This document shows, one piece after another, positions 47,020-60,229 of a DNA stretch of 64,000 nt. The stretch lies in NCBI GenBank assembly GCA_028023455.1, contig JAQFVV010006342.1, positions 1,261,001-1,325,000 of the forward strand, in the 5' to 3' direction. The position numbers and the translations under genes were made by a program. Within the stretch, counting starts at the first letter, position 1; every line of letters begins with the position of its first letter. This DNA comes from Epiperipatus broadwayi (Eukaryota > Onychophora > Udeonychophora > Euonychophora > Peripatidae). The notes under the pieces were generated by a model that ran no database searches, was not told where the DNA came from, and worked only from the letters and a program-made list of their open reading frames with translations.

Positions 47020-49280
47020 AAACTTCAGACATTATGAAAAATTATGTTAAAGCTGACCAAGGTAGAAAAACATTTAACTTTCTTCTGTAAATCAGAAGAT
47101 ATAGTTTCTAAGAATTTGCAACTAAGACTTCCAATTCATAACCAGAGAGCTGAGAAAATTACTCAGAGAGCAAATGAAGCTCTGTTAAGAGAAAAAATAA
47201 ATTTTCAAAGCTTTTCTAAGTATCAAACCTTGCATTCCATTGATAATGTAGAATGTTTTCTAAAAAAATAAACTTACTGATGAAGATTTCACAAGAGTTT
47301 CTTAACAAGTAAGAAAATCATATTCTACATCATATGAAAAAATGAAAGAATGCCAAAAGAAAAAAAATTTGAAAATCTACATAGGCATATTAAAAGTCAT
47401 AATGTACTAAATAATGTACCACATTATCTGTTAAAAATCTCAGTTCTCAACATCTACAGATGCTAAAATTTCTGTTCTCATAAAAGGATTAAACTTTGCC
47501 ATAACACTATCAAATACCCCTTTATTAGACATAGTGGAAGCCACTGAGGAAGTTATTCAAAAATTATTTTTAGAAGAAGCAGCAAAATTACACTGGAAAA
47601 TAAAAAAAACACTTGACAGCAACAAAAATTAAAGTCAAACATATCTCATGATGAGATGAAAGAATTTAAATCTCTCACACTAGTTAATCTATGATCTTTC
47701 TCCCTGCTGATGAATGAAATACAAAAGTTATAATGGATACAACTAATAATGACAACAAAATACAAGAACTCACACCAAACCAATACAGAAAAGTGGGAAA
47801 AAATCTGATAGTAAGTACAGAACAAAGTTACAAGCATTGGTACTTCAGTAATTAAAAAAAAGGAAACTAATATTCTAGAAATTCACTTTCCAAAATTTGT
47901 CAATATTTCCTCTCAAAGATCTTAGTCCTTTGGTATACAAGATCCATTTCTTTGTCAGGAATTCTAGATACTTTGTAGAATTAATTAAGAACATGAAAAT
48001 TGAAAGAAGTGACATATTAATAAATTCACCTTGCCAAAATTTGTCAATATTTCCTCTCAAAGTTTTTAGTCCTTTGGTATACAAGACCCAGGATTCTAGA
48101 TACTTTGTAGAATTAATTAAAAACATGAAAATTGAAAGAACAGATATACTAATAAGCTTTGGTGTGTAAACTTTATTCATAAATGTACCATGTGAAGAAG
48201 CATTGTCTATTGTAAAAAAAAAGATTAAATTGTGATAATAGCTTGCATATCAGACCCCCCTTTACAATTGATAGTACAATGGAACTATTACCATTCTACA
48301 TAACAATAACCTATTTTCAATACAAAGAATTCTTCCAACAAAATCAAAGAACAGCTATGGGCTGACTATTATCATTCCTGATTAGCTATATTTACTTTGG
48401 TAGAACTTGAAACTACAACCATAAAGACTATTTCATATCCATTTAAAGTTTGGCTTCACTATGTTGATGATACAGTTATGTTTAGTTACATGTGGGAGCA
48501 TTATTACAAACTTTCTGGAAACACATCAACAACATATCTCCTTCAATTAAATTCACAATAGAGTCAGAACAGGAACAAAAATTGGCATTGTTAGATGTTC
48601 TTGTGACAATAATCCCTCATAGCAAAATTTCAACTACAGTTTACAGAAAACCCATACATACAGAAAAATACTTCACATATACATCCAACTATACCAAAAC
48701 ACAAAACATGGAGTTATACTATCACTATGGAACAGTGCAAAAAAGTTTGTTCAGAAACTAGAGTTTTGAAAAAAAAGGATCTATATAGACCAAACTTATA
48801 AAAAATGGTTATTCATCAACTGTTATTAAGAAAACCTTAAATAGATCAGAAAAGGAACCATCAAAAGAAAAAAAAACAATTATTAATACTGTAGTATATT
48901 CATACATACCAAAAATAGCAGACAAATTAAGAAAAATTTATAATTAGCATAATATCAGAACAGCTTTCCTGAGTCATATCATACTTAACATCTACAAAAG
49001 CTTAATTCAAAATCCTGAAAAGCAAAAACTACATCTATAAAACATTGTGAATGCGGAAGAAAGTATATTGGTGTCATTGAAAAGCAATTGCAAGAGCACA
49101 AACTGATGATTAGTAGAAAAAAACAGATGTGTCTAAGGTAGAAGACCATATATGCACCAATGAACATATGTTCATTTGAGAGGGATGTTTGTTATATAGT
49201 GAATAACATGAATGCTATCAATTGCAGAGACTCATTCTTCTTTTTCTCCAAAAAATTGATGCTCTAATTGAAATAAGTAA
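47020..49280 (+). pseudogene. Penelope polyprotein (RT + GIY-YIG), broken
   Basis: The N-terminal piece (47044-47271) reads KLTKVEKHLTFF...ITQRANEALLREKINF, the usual helical region before the RT. VLIKGLNFAI and DIVEATEEVIQKLF follow (about 47478-47565). The pre-motif A segment LSIFPLK..SPLVYK and FVELIKNMKIE occurs twice. Motif A is SFGV with TLFINVP after it (Asp of FDV is Gly). The motif B region is FFQQNQRTAMG, and motif C is LHYVDDTVM (YVDD 48460-48471). The thumb LALLDVLVT and TTVYRKPIHTEKYFTY (48570-48685) is open. The endonuclease CECGRKYIGVIEKQLQEH starts at 49046. The C-terminus is near ALIEISNIKFK (about 49255-49288). Loss of the motif A Asp alone would abolish activity. Confidence 0.85.
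47881..48166 (+). repeat. Tandem duplication inside Penelope RT (144 bp period)
   Basis: CCAAAATTTGTCAATATTTC at 47890 recurs at 48034. Both copies encode NLSIFPLK, SPLVYK and SRYFVELIKNMKIER. The first unit has about 15 extra bases after GTATACAAGA. Confidence 0.9.
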
Positions 49281-49290
49281 CATCAAATTT

Positions 49291-49994
49291 AAATAAATGT
49301 AAATATCATCAAATAGATACAATTATGCTCATCTCTCCATTATTATTCTATTATATCTTGCTATGAATATGAGAAAGCTATAAGTTCTTGAAAGTGCTAA
49401 GCCATATTTAATTTATAGAAATAACAAGCTTCTCTATAGTTGCATATAAGACAACTTATTATGTATATTACATTCTGTATAGAAGAAGTATAAACATTTA
49501 ACATCATTCAGTAATACTGGATAGAGAGAAAAAAGTACAAATAAGAAAATTCAAAAAAGCTGCTCACATGGCCATGGTAAATAACACCCTAAGTCAACCT
49601 AGTGTGACTATACATAATATATGGAAACCACTAATCAACTTTGTTCTTAGGAAAAAATGAAGAAATCATGAAAAACCTCACAGATAAGTATATGAAATTT
49701 GCACTAACTATTGTTTTTGGCAGGATGGCTCAGTTAACATTCAAGAATCTAAGAGTCCAGGTTTAACTGTCACTGGTCAGGTCAGCCAAACTCAAAGAAG
49801 AGAGAAAAAGAATACCTGTGGAAATGGTGTACATATACTAACCTATATGCTATTACTAACAATTTAATGTAATTGCAAAATTCAAATGAAGTTAAATTTT
49901 TTCTGAAGACATTAAATACTTAATATTAGATGATGTAAATAGTCCAATATATAAATGTATCTAAAATACCATTATCACAAATCTTAGAGAAAAT
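49291..49994. other. No recognisable gene
   Basis: May include the 3' tail of the Penelope copy. No repeat or coding signal was identified. Confidence 0.35.
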
Positions 49995-50006
49995 ACTAGT
50001 TAGTTA

Positions 50007-51222
50007 GTCCGTAGATGGAGCTCTTACTGGCAAGTCATCCTCCTCACAGCTTTCACAGCATGGCTCTAAAAATTGATTTTGCAGCAGCAAAAGGTGCCTT
50101 TTATATTTATTTGGCCCTTTAAAGACCTTATTTTGTTACTAATGTGCTCTTTCATTCACTAAATCTCAATTTTAGTGCATTTTTAACATAATTTCCCTAT
50201 GTCTACCTTGTGTTTATCAGCATTCAACTACCTCATCCCCCCTGTTTGGTGGGTGGTTCAACTGTTTCATGGGCCATAAAGGGTTTTATTCCCTCTTAGA
50301 CTCCTAAATATTTCTCCTACTTCAATTTCCCTGTCACTCAGAACTTGTTTATATAGTTTTTTGTGTGTTGTTCCAGTTATTTAGATCATTTCTAACAATC
50401 TTTTTTTTTCAGACACCCCCTCCTCTGGGGTAACTAACTGCCTAAAATTCTATTCAAATTTTCTCATTACTCAACTAAAATTATTTATAACAAGTTTTCC
50501 AGTGTTTTGTTTTTTGCTTTTACATCAATATATTTAATTTTTCCATTTCAAAATTTTTTTTTCATATTACTTTTTATTCATTCAAACAGTTTAAAGATGG
50601 CCGCCATCCTAGCGGCAAAAATGTGCAGAGACCTAAACTACATGAACTAAAACCTTCAAAATTACCCAAACTTTATCCAAATCAAATTTCAAACAAAACC
50701 TAACTAAAAACATCATCACCAATGAACTTATTTTAAAGTCTCCATCCTCCTGCCCTCTGGATTTTCCTCCTTTTCAGGCTGTGGCGTGCTCTAACTAAGA
50801 TAAAAAGCAAGTCAAAAAGAACAACATAACAACACCAAGTAAAACAGGAAAAACTAAAAATTCCTCATCTACAAAAGACAAAAATCAGCCTGTTGAATCT
50901 AAGGATAACCTCCTCATCCATCCCTGAAGCCTCTAAAGACTTAATATATAGCAATTCCTCCAAAGTTAATGTCACACATGGATCCTCCTATCAATCCATC
51001 AGGGCAGCCAAGCCTATCAATATCGCTCCTTACCAATGGCTTTTCTTTGCCTGGACTATACACCCTTTCCATTTCCCCTTCCCATTTTATATGTACCCCC
51101 CCTCACCATATTGCATTTGAATTTCATTTTGCCATATAATCATCTCTTTGTAAATCTTTTTTTAACTGTTGTGTATTTTGTCTTTTTGATGAATAAAAGC
51201 TTTTATCACTGGGGAAAAAAAC
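50007..51222 (+). mobile_element. Retroposed 1.2 kb insert with 12 bp target duplication and A tail
   Basis: ACTAGTTAGTTA lies at 49995-50006 and again at 51223-51234. The insert ends with GATGAATAAAAGC (poly(A) signal, about 51190) and CACTGGGGAAAAAAAC, about 20 bases after the signal. This is the signature of LINE-mediated retroposition on the plus strand. The interior is richer in C than its surroundings and has one 75-codon frame (50893-51120) of unknown type. It could be an internally deleted LINE, a long SINE or a retrocopied transcript. No coding family is recognised. Confidence 0.85.
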
Positions 51223-51234
51223 ACTAGTTAGTTA

Positions 51235-53134
51235 TATATATGATCAGAAGCATATAATTAACACTAAACTTTTAATGAATCATGAAAACTTGGCATTATA
51301 TTAATGCTAATTTTTTCATATAATGAAATGGATAGTTTACAATGTTTAAAATGCCTTATTAAAATTGAATATGATACTAGAAAAGTTATAAACAAAGTTG
51401 TACTGATATATTAATAGAATGCACTATTCCATATACTAATATACATATCTATGTATGTGATAATGAATTTATAACTATGCCTAGATTATTTGTAAAAAAA
51501 GAGGCATTTGTTTTTTTATATACTACTCTTTTTATAAAATCACTTCAGTGGAGATGCATCGACTTTAATATTACTGTCTTGACCAGTGACAATATAGAAG
51601 TCAAACCTACCCCTTTAGATTCTTAAATATCGAATTTTAAGGCAATACTCTATCCAACTGATCTGTCAAAAGTGGATAGAAAACCAGTCTCTGCCTTGTG
51701 TGAGAGTGGTGTAATTAAAATGCATTACAAAAATATTATTCATTATTGAATAGTATCAAAAACAGGTTTATTTAACTATGTTTACAATAAAGAAAAAATT
51801 ATAAAATAACATTAAATTTGGCAATACATTTATAAACCATTAAATTACTTAATGTCCAATATTAATAAGATTCCATGTGGAATTTGCTATTAGGTGAGGA
51901 GCTAACTTCAAATCTCTTTCTTTGATATCTTTTAATTTTTGTAAAAAAATGATCTCTAGTCTAATGACTGACTAATAAAATTATTAATATCAACTTAATA
52001 GCTAAAATACTCATTTTGGGAAAAATCATCTCATTGATAATAAGATAAATTCAGTTAACACTAATATGATCAGGGTATCCAAATTGTTCTTTTTCGATTG
52101 GTGCAACAGTTGTGTGTATATGCTAAATCCCAGTAGGCGATCATTTTTTATTTTTGTTGTACGATATAGCAAATATTTTGACAAAAATTAATTAATTTAA
52201 ATTTAATTATTAAATTTATATAAATAATATCATTTTTATTCAGAAAATGTTGCTTTTAAAGGCAACAACAACAACAAAAAGATTAATGAGGAAGGGAGAA
52301 AATTTTTAAAAATGGAGTCGAATTTCTTCTCTACATTTCATTTGGATTATTTATTAAATATATAAATATTGCTTTAACTTAATTATAGATTCTCGATAAT
52401 GGAACAAAACAAATTGGTTTTATGTTTTTAATTTCATTATTAATTTGATGTTCTGCCTTTTCCGAAATTCTTCTCATATATCCTGATATTAGTTATTTTT
52501 TTGTTTAGTCTCAGTACATTTATTAACTAAATTTACTCTTTGTTTTTCTCCAAAATAAGTTAATATTTGGAGTTGAAGCGTTTATAAAAATAAATAGCTT
52601 GAAGAAAGACTAAGAGTAAATTTAGCTAATAAATATTATCAGATTCGGCAGAAAATAATTTTATTAAAGAGATGTTTAGTTAAGTAAGACAAAAATAACA
52701 CTCATAAAATTGAGGGAGAAGAATTTTATAAAGAAGATAAAATGCCCTTCATATTTTTCTTTCTTGTAAAGGAAAAAAAAATAAGATTCTATATATACAC
52801 ACATAGAAAAAGAGAATTAATTTGAACAGCTGAAGGATCAAATAATATAAAGGCTAACATATTCATTAGCCATGCTATACACTAGTATTTGAATCTGGAT
52901 GAAACTAAAAAATTTCAGTTAATTGAAGATTTATAATCAAGTTTATATATATATAAATAACAAACTCATATCTAACCAAACTACTGGTCAATGCATCAAT
53001 ATCCAGTTAACTTTGGCTATAGGGCAAAACAAAAATAAAAAAAGAAAAACAAAAATTCTTACCTTCTAGCAGTTAGTTATCCTAGGACAAATGATTTTGC
53101 TTTCTGTGAATAGATGTTCTATTAAATATTATTT
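51235..53134. other. No recognisable gene apart from a tRNA-like relic
   Basis: AT-rich, with a degenerate tRNA-like sequence at 51587-51668. Confidence 0.4.
51587..51668 (-). pseudogene. Degenerate tRNA-like sequence (SINE head or tRNA pseudogene)
   Basis: The minus strand begins TGACAGATCAGTTGGATAGAG (D-arm like) and ends with TGTCA that pairs with the initial TGACA. The B-box region is GGTTTGACTTC. It is unrelated to the tRNA-Gly-like SINEs. The anticodon arm is not clear. Confidence 0.4.
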
Positions 53135-53780
53135 TATTAACATTATATATAGAGTTTACAAAATAAGCTCTTAACATGCTTTGCAGAATATCCCAATCCC
53201 AGACTGGATTCTGCTACTGGCATCATCAATGAGGTGCTAGGATATTCAAGCATTAGATTAAAAATACCAGGACAAGCCCAGCACTTTATCTAATGTATAA
53301 CTATTAAGTAGAAAGTCTGAAATTTTCAGACATCCATGTTTTCCAATCTAGCTATCTAACTTAAATAGCCACATGGGACTGAACTAAGTTCAGATGCACT
53401 AATATATTAATAGCTTTAGCAATATAAAATCACCAAAGCCTTAATAGGAAAAAATAAAATTACAAAAAAATCAAGTCAGATGTCACCTGACCTAATTTAA
53501 TAAGCTTGTATTTACAAATGTTATATACAGAGCTTGCAAAATAATACTTATATACTAGATAAAATGCTGGGCTTGTCCTGGTATTTTTAATCTAATGCTT
53601 AAATATCCTAGCATCTCACTAATGATGCCAGTGGCAGAAATCAGTCTGGGGTTGGGGATATTCTGAAAAGCTTGTTAAGAGCTTATTTTGTGAGCTCTAA
53701 TATAACATTTGTAAATACAAGCTTATTAAATTAGGTCATGTGACATCTGACTTGATTTTTTTGTAATATTATTTTATTTT
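53135..53780. repeat. Composite repeat with nested inverted arms (copy 2)
   Basis: 53135-53300 is the reverse complement of about 53553-53728 (ACCAGGACAAGCCCAGCA versus TGCTGGGCTTGTCCTGGT). A second foldback has arms 53449-53544 and 53683-53780 (AATCAAGTCAGATGTCAC and its complement). It is related to the repeat at 44665-45291. Confidence 0.75.
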
Positions 53781-54187
53781 AAATAATGAGGATGAAATGA
53801 GTTTTTTTAGGTAGGTTGGATCCTACTTCTGATAAAATTATAAAAACTGACTGACATACTAAATACTAAAAAAAGACAAATAATTTGAAGAACTTTATAT
53901 TCTAAGTAGAGGTACAAGTAAATTATTTACATATACTACAGATATTGTGGTCTATTACTGAAATAGATCATGTAAGTAAAAAAAAAAACCTGAAAAACAA
54001 TGATTATTTCGTTTTTTTTAGGGAGAGTATGGCTATTTAGTAAGACAGGTAAATAGTTTTTCTATAAAATAAATTAAATAACATCCACACCACCATATAT
54101 TCTTTTAAAAATATGAATAAAAATACAATAAAAGACAAATATATGCATAACTTCATGTCTGTGTGTTTAATTAAAAAATCAAATGGT
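53781..54187. other. AT-rich, no feature seen
   Basis: No repeat or gene recognised. Confidence 0.4.
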
Positions 54188-55062
54188 ACTGTGGTATTAG
54201 AGCTGCAACATGAAGAATTATAGTCATTTAATCATTAAATTAATTAGGTTATTAAATCAAAAACATATTATAAAATCTACATTAAAAAAAAAACAATTTA
54301 ACAATAAAAAATACGAAAAGCATTAACGTGAAGAATAATTAAAATGCGTGTTTAAATCAAATTGTGTGTGTGTTTGCATGTGCATATTCTGCATAATCTA
54401 TTTTAATACATTGTACAGGCTTACACCTGCATTTATGTATGTAATATATGTGGGATTCGAACTCAGACTTTCACGTGACCTACAATTTTCAGTGACATCT
54501 TATATTGCTGATTCACTTGATCACATGCATGTTGAAAAGATAAATAATCACCAATATACGTATTTTGTGCTAAATCAGCACTCATCAGTTGGTTCAGATT
54601 ACAATCTTAACACATATATACAATTAGTACTCAGCTTTATATTAAGATAACCAATCTTCATACTTTAATGAGTGCTGGTTTAGCATGAAATACATATATT
54701 GGTGATTATTTATCTTTTCAACATGTGGGTGATTAGTTGAGTCAGCAATATAAGATGGCACTGAGAGTTGTAGGTCATGTGAAAATTTGAGTTCGAATCC
54801 CGCATATATTACATATATAAATGCAGGTGTAAGCCTTACAATGTATTAAAATAGATTATGCAGAATATGCATGTGCAAACACACACTCAATTTGATTTAA
54901 ACACGCATTTTAACTATTCTTCACATTAATGCTTTTCATATTTTTTTTGTAAAATTGTTTTTTTTTAATGTAGATTTTAAAATATGTTTTTGATTTAATA
55001 ACGTAATTAATTTAATGATTAAATGATTATAATTCTACATGTCGCATCTCTAATACCACAGT
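54188..55062. mobile_element. 875 bp palindromic element flanked by TA
   Basis: Arms 54188-54588 and 54669-55062 are reverse complements over about 395 bp with few mismatches. The tips are CTGTGGTATTAGAG and its complement, each flanked by TA, as expected for a Tc1/mariner-type foldback MITE. Each arm contains an inward copy of the SINE-like repeat of 17.2-18.0 kb, including GAGTTCGAATCCC in the right arm. The loop is about 80 bp. No transposase is encoded. Confidence 0.75.
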
Positions 55063-56758
55063 AACAACCAAATATATTAATCTGGATTGGAAATAATTTT
55101 TAGTTTAATAAATAATTAGTAATAACCATTACTGTATTTATCAAAGCGGATTGTGCCAATACTGTGGGAGGATTAAGTTTAACACATGTAAATCAAAATA
55201 TAACAGTTTAAGTCAATGATTTTTTTTTAAAGAAAAAAAAGGAAAAATAAGAATGTTTAATTAATCATGATTTAAAAATACGTTGTTACATTTTTCTTTT
55301 TGAGTAAAAAAAAAAGAGTATTTAAAATAAAATAAATAAACATTATCTTATATAGTAATAAGATTTAATTAGTTTCAAAATAAAATTAATTAAAAAAAAT
55401 AAATAAGAAATGACTATGCCCATGGTCGATATTTAGATGTGCCTGGTTGGTTTTAAAAAAAAAACCTTTCAAAGAATTTTTAATATTAACAAGTAAAACA
55501 ACATATTCATTAAGGTTATGGTATAACTGTGCTTCTGAAAATGTATAATTAAACAAAAAACATGGCCAACTTTGAGTTCAGGGATTATTCGTAAGTACCC
55601 AAAATTGTTGCATCTATATAAAAGAATGGTTTAAATATATATATATTATAACGGTCGGAGTGTGGAAGATCTTTATCGTATCTGCCATACAGGGTGCCAC
55701 CAGGCCATTTGAACCTAGAAAATTTATATAGTAGGCAGATATGTAAGTTAAAGATTCACATTTTTACACATAATATTTTATTTCGACCGTCAGTCCTAGT
55801 CACTAGCTCATGGAGTAGCAGAGATTTAAAACATTTTTATAAGTTTTAATAAAGATTTATATTCTCAAAATATATTAATATTTAAAAAAATAAAAATAAA
55901 CCACTACCAGTAATTAACACACAAAACATTTATTAACGCATATATAAATAAAATTGAGGAATAAAATTTCTTTAGATTTTAATATTAATTTTTAAATTTA
56001 AATTATTATTTTAAACTATTCGCACAGATGGAAATTTTAATAAATTGTACTTTAGAATGTTGAGTATAGATAGGCTACATAGATTACTCAGTTAAAATCA
56101 TTTCAAAATAAACATAAACAATCAAAATATAAAGTCATTGATGTAATTGCAGAGGGAAATTTACAAGAAACCCAAATGGCATTCATCATAAGATGCCGCA
56201 TTGACACCAATAATTTAAAAGACACTCAAATAAATAATTTTTAGATACTCAATGTGGGGTATCATATTTACGGAATATCTATATATTTTAATCAAATATG
56301 AAAATAAAAAACAATTAAACATTAACGAATCTATGCAGTCATCTATACCCAACTTAAATTTAATGCATTTAAATAATTTAATCAATAAATATTTAAAAAA
56401 ATGGAAATGATTAAGTCAGCAAACTCAAAAGTATAAAATTTAAACATTAATAATTGATTTGAAAAGTCAGATTAAAGTTCATTTTAAAAGATTTAGGTTT
56501 AGCTTGTTAAATCTTGAAAGTTCTTAATTATTTTTTTTAAAAATTTTTCAGTTATATCTCTTACAGTAGAAGAGTCCCGGTTCCTGGTGTCAATTCCCAT
56601 GAAGTTTTTATTTGAAGACCGGTCTATTTGAAGATGGCCTTAGCTAGTTCAATCCTGGTATAATTTTATTTGGGTCTGCAACAGGACCATTTATAATTCA
56701 ACAGTCATTTCATTTGAAATAAGTGAGAGAGGGCAACAAGTGCATCTTATCACCCTTC
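55063..56758. other. No recognisable gene
   Basis: AT-rich. The slightly higher-G+C patches at 55650-55710 and 56560-56760 show no identifiable element. Confidence 0.4.
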
Positions 56759-56935
56759 TCACAAAATCAAGCTGGAACTGTTCTTAATTTCAATATTTTT
56801 CTTTTTATACACATCGTCCGGATTTACTGAACAATCAATCATCTTCATTAGAGTCTGGGCATTGATTTCCGCTTCTATTGGACATTCTACTTCAGAGCGG
56901 GAAACAATCTTTAATGTTTTTATTAAAAAGTACGT
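56759..56935 (-). CDS. Short unidentified ORF or exon remnant (58 codons)
   Basis: The minus strand is open from after a TGA (56938-56936) to a TGA (56761-56759). It includes SRSEVECPIEAEINAQTLMK, then MIDCSVNPDDVYKKKNIEIK and NSSSLIL. Composition is less AT-rich than the flanks and codon choice looks protein-like (mixed Glu, Asp, Cys, Pro). There is no ATG near the start, but an AAAG just before ATTGTTTCC could be a splice acceptor. It may be the last exon of an unknown gene or a transposon piece. Family not recognised. Confidence 0.35.
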   Translation of the reverse strand, partial: TYFLIKTLKIVSRSEVECPIEAEINAQTLMKMIDCSVNPDDVYKKKNIEIKNSSSLIL

Positions 56936-56938
56936 TCA

Positions 56939-59900
56939 AATACTTTTTTTTTTATTTATTTAAAAAATAAATACTTTTAAAGTTTTGCATCTGTGTGAAC
57001 AACTTTTTTTAATTTTAGCTTTTAGTTTTTTTATTTACGAACTTAAAAAATTTTCTATTCCAATTTTAAATTAATGTAACGGCATATTATATACCGTTAC
57101 TATATATATATATAAACAGGAATAAGCAGAATAAATAAATTTAATTGCTGAATTGATTATAATAGAATTGATGATTAAATAAATTGTATTCAATACTGAG
57201 ATTAGAAATTATGGTCATTGTATGATCAGCACATGCTGAGTTCAATCCAGAAAATTCAACATGGACAGTCTATATAAAAATTTGTCAATTAAGTGAACCT
57301 GGTGTATAGGAAGGAATAGTACTTTCTCTTTTGTGTCAATGAACCACCAAAACTGCTGTGTGAATACATTCACTATAAATTTCTAAATTGAAATAATGTG
57401 TTCATTCTGATCTTCCATCATGTAGCATCTAAGAATAACAGTAATATGTTTTAAATATAGGCCTACAGTATATAGCAAGATTTAAGTTAAAGCCTGTCAT
57501 TATGAAAGAATGTTTATTGTTCAGGTAGAAAACATTTAGAACATGGTAGCATATTGTCTGTAACCAATTTATAATATCAGGTGAATTAGGAAACCTACCT
57601 AATTTGAATATCAAAACTTTGAGCCAGAATTTCTTGGATTATTTGCACTGAATATTATCATACATTAAACTTGACCAATGAATTATTCAATGAAGGTAAG
57701 AGAAACATATATTTCTCTACACTATAATGTAATTAAAGTATTTACCATTGTAAAAAACCTAATAATAATATGTTTTTTGATATTGCTAATTTCAAGCAGC
57801 AATATTTTTTTTTGTTATAAAAGCCTAAAGAGTGTAATTTCATGTATAACTTTTAATTCTTTATTTCTATAAAAGTTATTATCTATAGCATGTGCAAATG
57901 GAATATTGGATTATTAATTATTAGTTCATATTAACATTTTGCAATATAGCCAGGATTGAAATTACTAGGACATGACTGAGTAAGTTAAAATACCTGTTTG
58001 ATATAACAACTACTTTTATATATTATTTTTTATTATATTTTATTTTATGTAACTCAATTCTTTTTGTCTAAACTATTGATTAGTCTTTCCTAAATATGCT
58101 GAATATTAGAATAAAATGTTTGTTGAGTTAATGAAAATCAGCCTTTATTCTAATGAATATATTCTTTTTTGTTTTAAAGTTAAAGATAATTATTTCTATT
58201 AATGACATTGGTAGATTTCAAACTTTCTTTTTAGCTTATCATGAATTCACTGAGGTTAAATGGAATTATAGATTTTGCAATGGGTCTATGGACCCTCTGC
58301 CATGTATAGAAATAGTGCTACAGATTCTAGAAATATGTCAAGTTTGTGATAAATGAAAATATACTCATGGTAGCCATGGGAAAGGACTCTATTTTCAAAT
58401 TATAAACTTTCTCAAGGATGGATAGTAGGTAAAAAATATGGCTGGTGTTTGCATTAGATTTTATATCTAATGAGGACCAACTCTGACCATCATCATTATT
58501 AGCTAAAATAATTATAATAAATAGTAAAACAATTATTTTATATTCTCTTCTAGATGGTGTCAATTGCTCAATATTTTAATCTTCAACAGAATAGATCATT
58601 ACAATATATATGAAATAGAATCATTTGCATATCGCTAGCAGAAATTTAACTACAAAAAACAGGTCATCAGTTGTCATCTAGTATTCTTTAATTTTAGCAG
58701 TGCTACTTCTGAAATAAACATAATATCTAAATTAGGCAGTTTAGGTAAAAGTAACTTCTTACCTATAAGCCACAAAGATGTTAAATATTTTGGAATTGAG
58801 ATTAATGTAAAAATGCAAAACTAAATCATCAAAGACCTTAATAGATAATAAACATATAAATATATGTTTATTTTTTTTAATAACAAGTTAAAAAAACTAT
58901 GTTTAGAATCATAATAAAAAAAAAAAGATTTCTATAATGCTTATATTATATGTCCAAAAACTTATGGAGATATGTGATAAAGATTTGAAGCTTGCTTCTG
59001 AATCCCATTAACAATAATAGATTGATGTTTGTCTGACAGTTTATAATAATGGCATTTTAGTTGTATTTACCTGTTGACTGTTTCCGTCATCTAGAATTAA
59101 TTGATAAATCTCTTTAGAAAAATTCAAACTTTATTTAAACTTTTCAAGCATATTCAATTGTTAAAACACAGTTATAATGTAGCATATTTTGAGTGGTCTT
59201 TACCTCTCTTCTTCAGGTGTTTTTGGTTTGACCAGTGTCAGTACTAAAATGGAAAATCAATCTGGGATTTTTCGATTTGTGAATACTCAATTTTAGGTAT
59301 TTCTTTTGATTTATTATTTTTTTCTAAAGAGCAAATTTAATGAGTGATTTCCAAACATTATTATCACATTAAATTGACTTCAGTAGTTATTTATCATTAT
59401 TACTTGAAAAGCTTCAGCAATTTCTTTTTGCTTTTGTTTTTTGCCCAATATTGCATTTTCCCACTCAAAAATATGTTTATTGATATAAGCATAATATGTG
59501 CTTTAGAGATATCTATTTTTTCCTTTTTAATCATAAATATTTATTTAGCATATAGGATTTAAATAGTTCAACTGTAAAAGAATTTGTATAGTTTTAAATC
59601 AAGAAATTAATTCATTGATGGTTTTGTTAAGTTCCTCAATGTGGCCAGAGATTCAATAGTCATTAACCATGTCATTTCTTTATATCTATGTAGATCAGTG
59701 TTGTAAACTCCATTTATGTAAAAGATGAGCATAGTGCTTTGTGGGCTTTCTGGAATCTGTCAAAAGAACTCCATTTATAACTAGAAAAATTAAATCCAGC
59801 TGGCTTTTCAGTAGAATCAGAAAAAAGCATGTTATAGTGTTGATATTATCATTCTGTTAAACATGTCCAGACTCCAAATATATATTATAAAAATGACAAA

Positions 59901-60199
59901 GAAATTTGAATATTAAGATGACACAAATCCAATATATACATCAATGCAATCAAAGCTTTGTGAATTATAAAAAAAAAACTTATCATGAAATTGACAAAAA
60001 ACCATAAAGAACATCTATGAAGAATGAAACAAAAAATCATACTTATTATGAATGCAATGTAATGTGGTGAATTTGTCTTTAATTATATCTTTATTTATAT
60101 GTATTTAAAAAGAATGGGGAAATATTGATATATATATATTGTACCTATATTGATATAGGCACATATAATTTTATCTAAAATTATATTATTAAAATAATC
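56939..60199. other. No recognisable gene; half copy of the foldback repeat at 58683-58735
   Basis: 58683-58735 repeats one arm of 9913-10028 (ATTCTTTAATTTTAGCAGTG). A 67-codon plus frame at 58153-58356 has no identifiable family. The rest is AT-rich. Confidence 0.4.
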
Positions 60200-60229
60200 G
60201 TTCATAAAAGAAAAACATAAAATTAAACG

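Larger units (their letters stand above)
46975..49290 (+). mobile_element. Penelope-like element family B, nearly complete coding region
   Basis: Contains, in order, the Penelope N-terminal region, RT with YVDD and the GIY-YIG endonuclease, all on the plus strand, with many stops and shifts. It is the longest Penelope copy here and belongs to a family distinct from A and C. Terminal repeats were not identified. Confidence 0.85.

Noticed and set aside
47875-48180. 101-codon minus-strand frame with internal repeats
   Set aside because: It is the antisense shadow of the duplicated Penelope RT segment on the plus strand.
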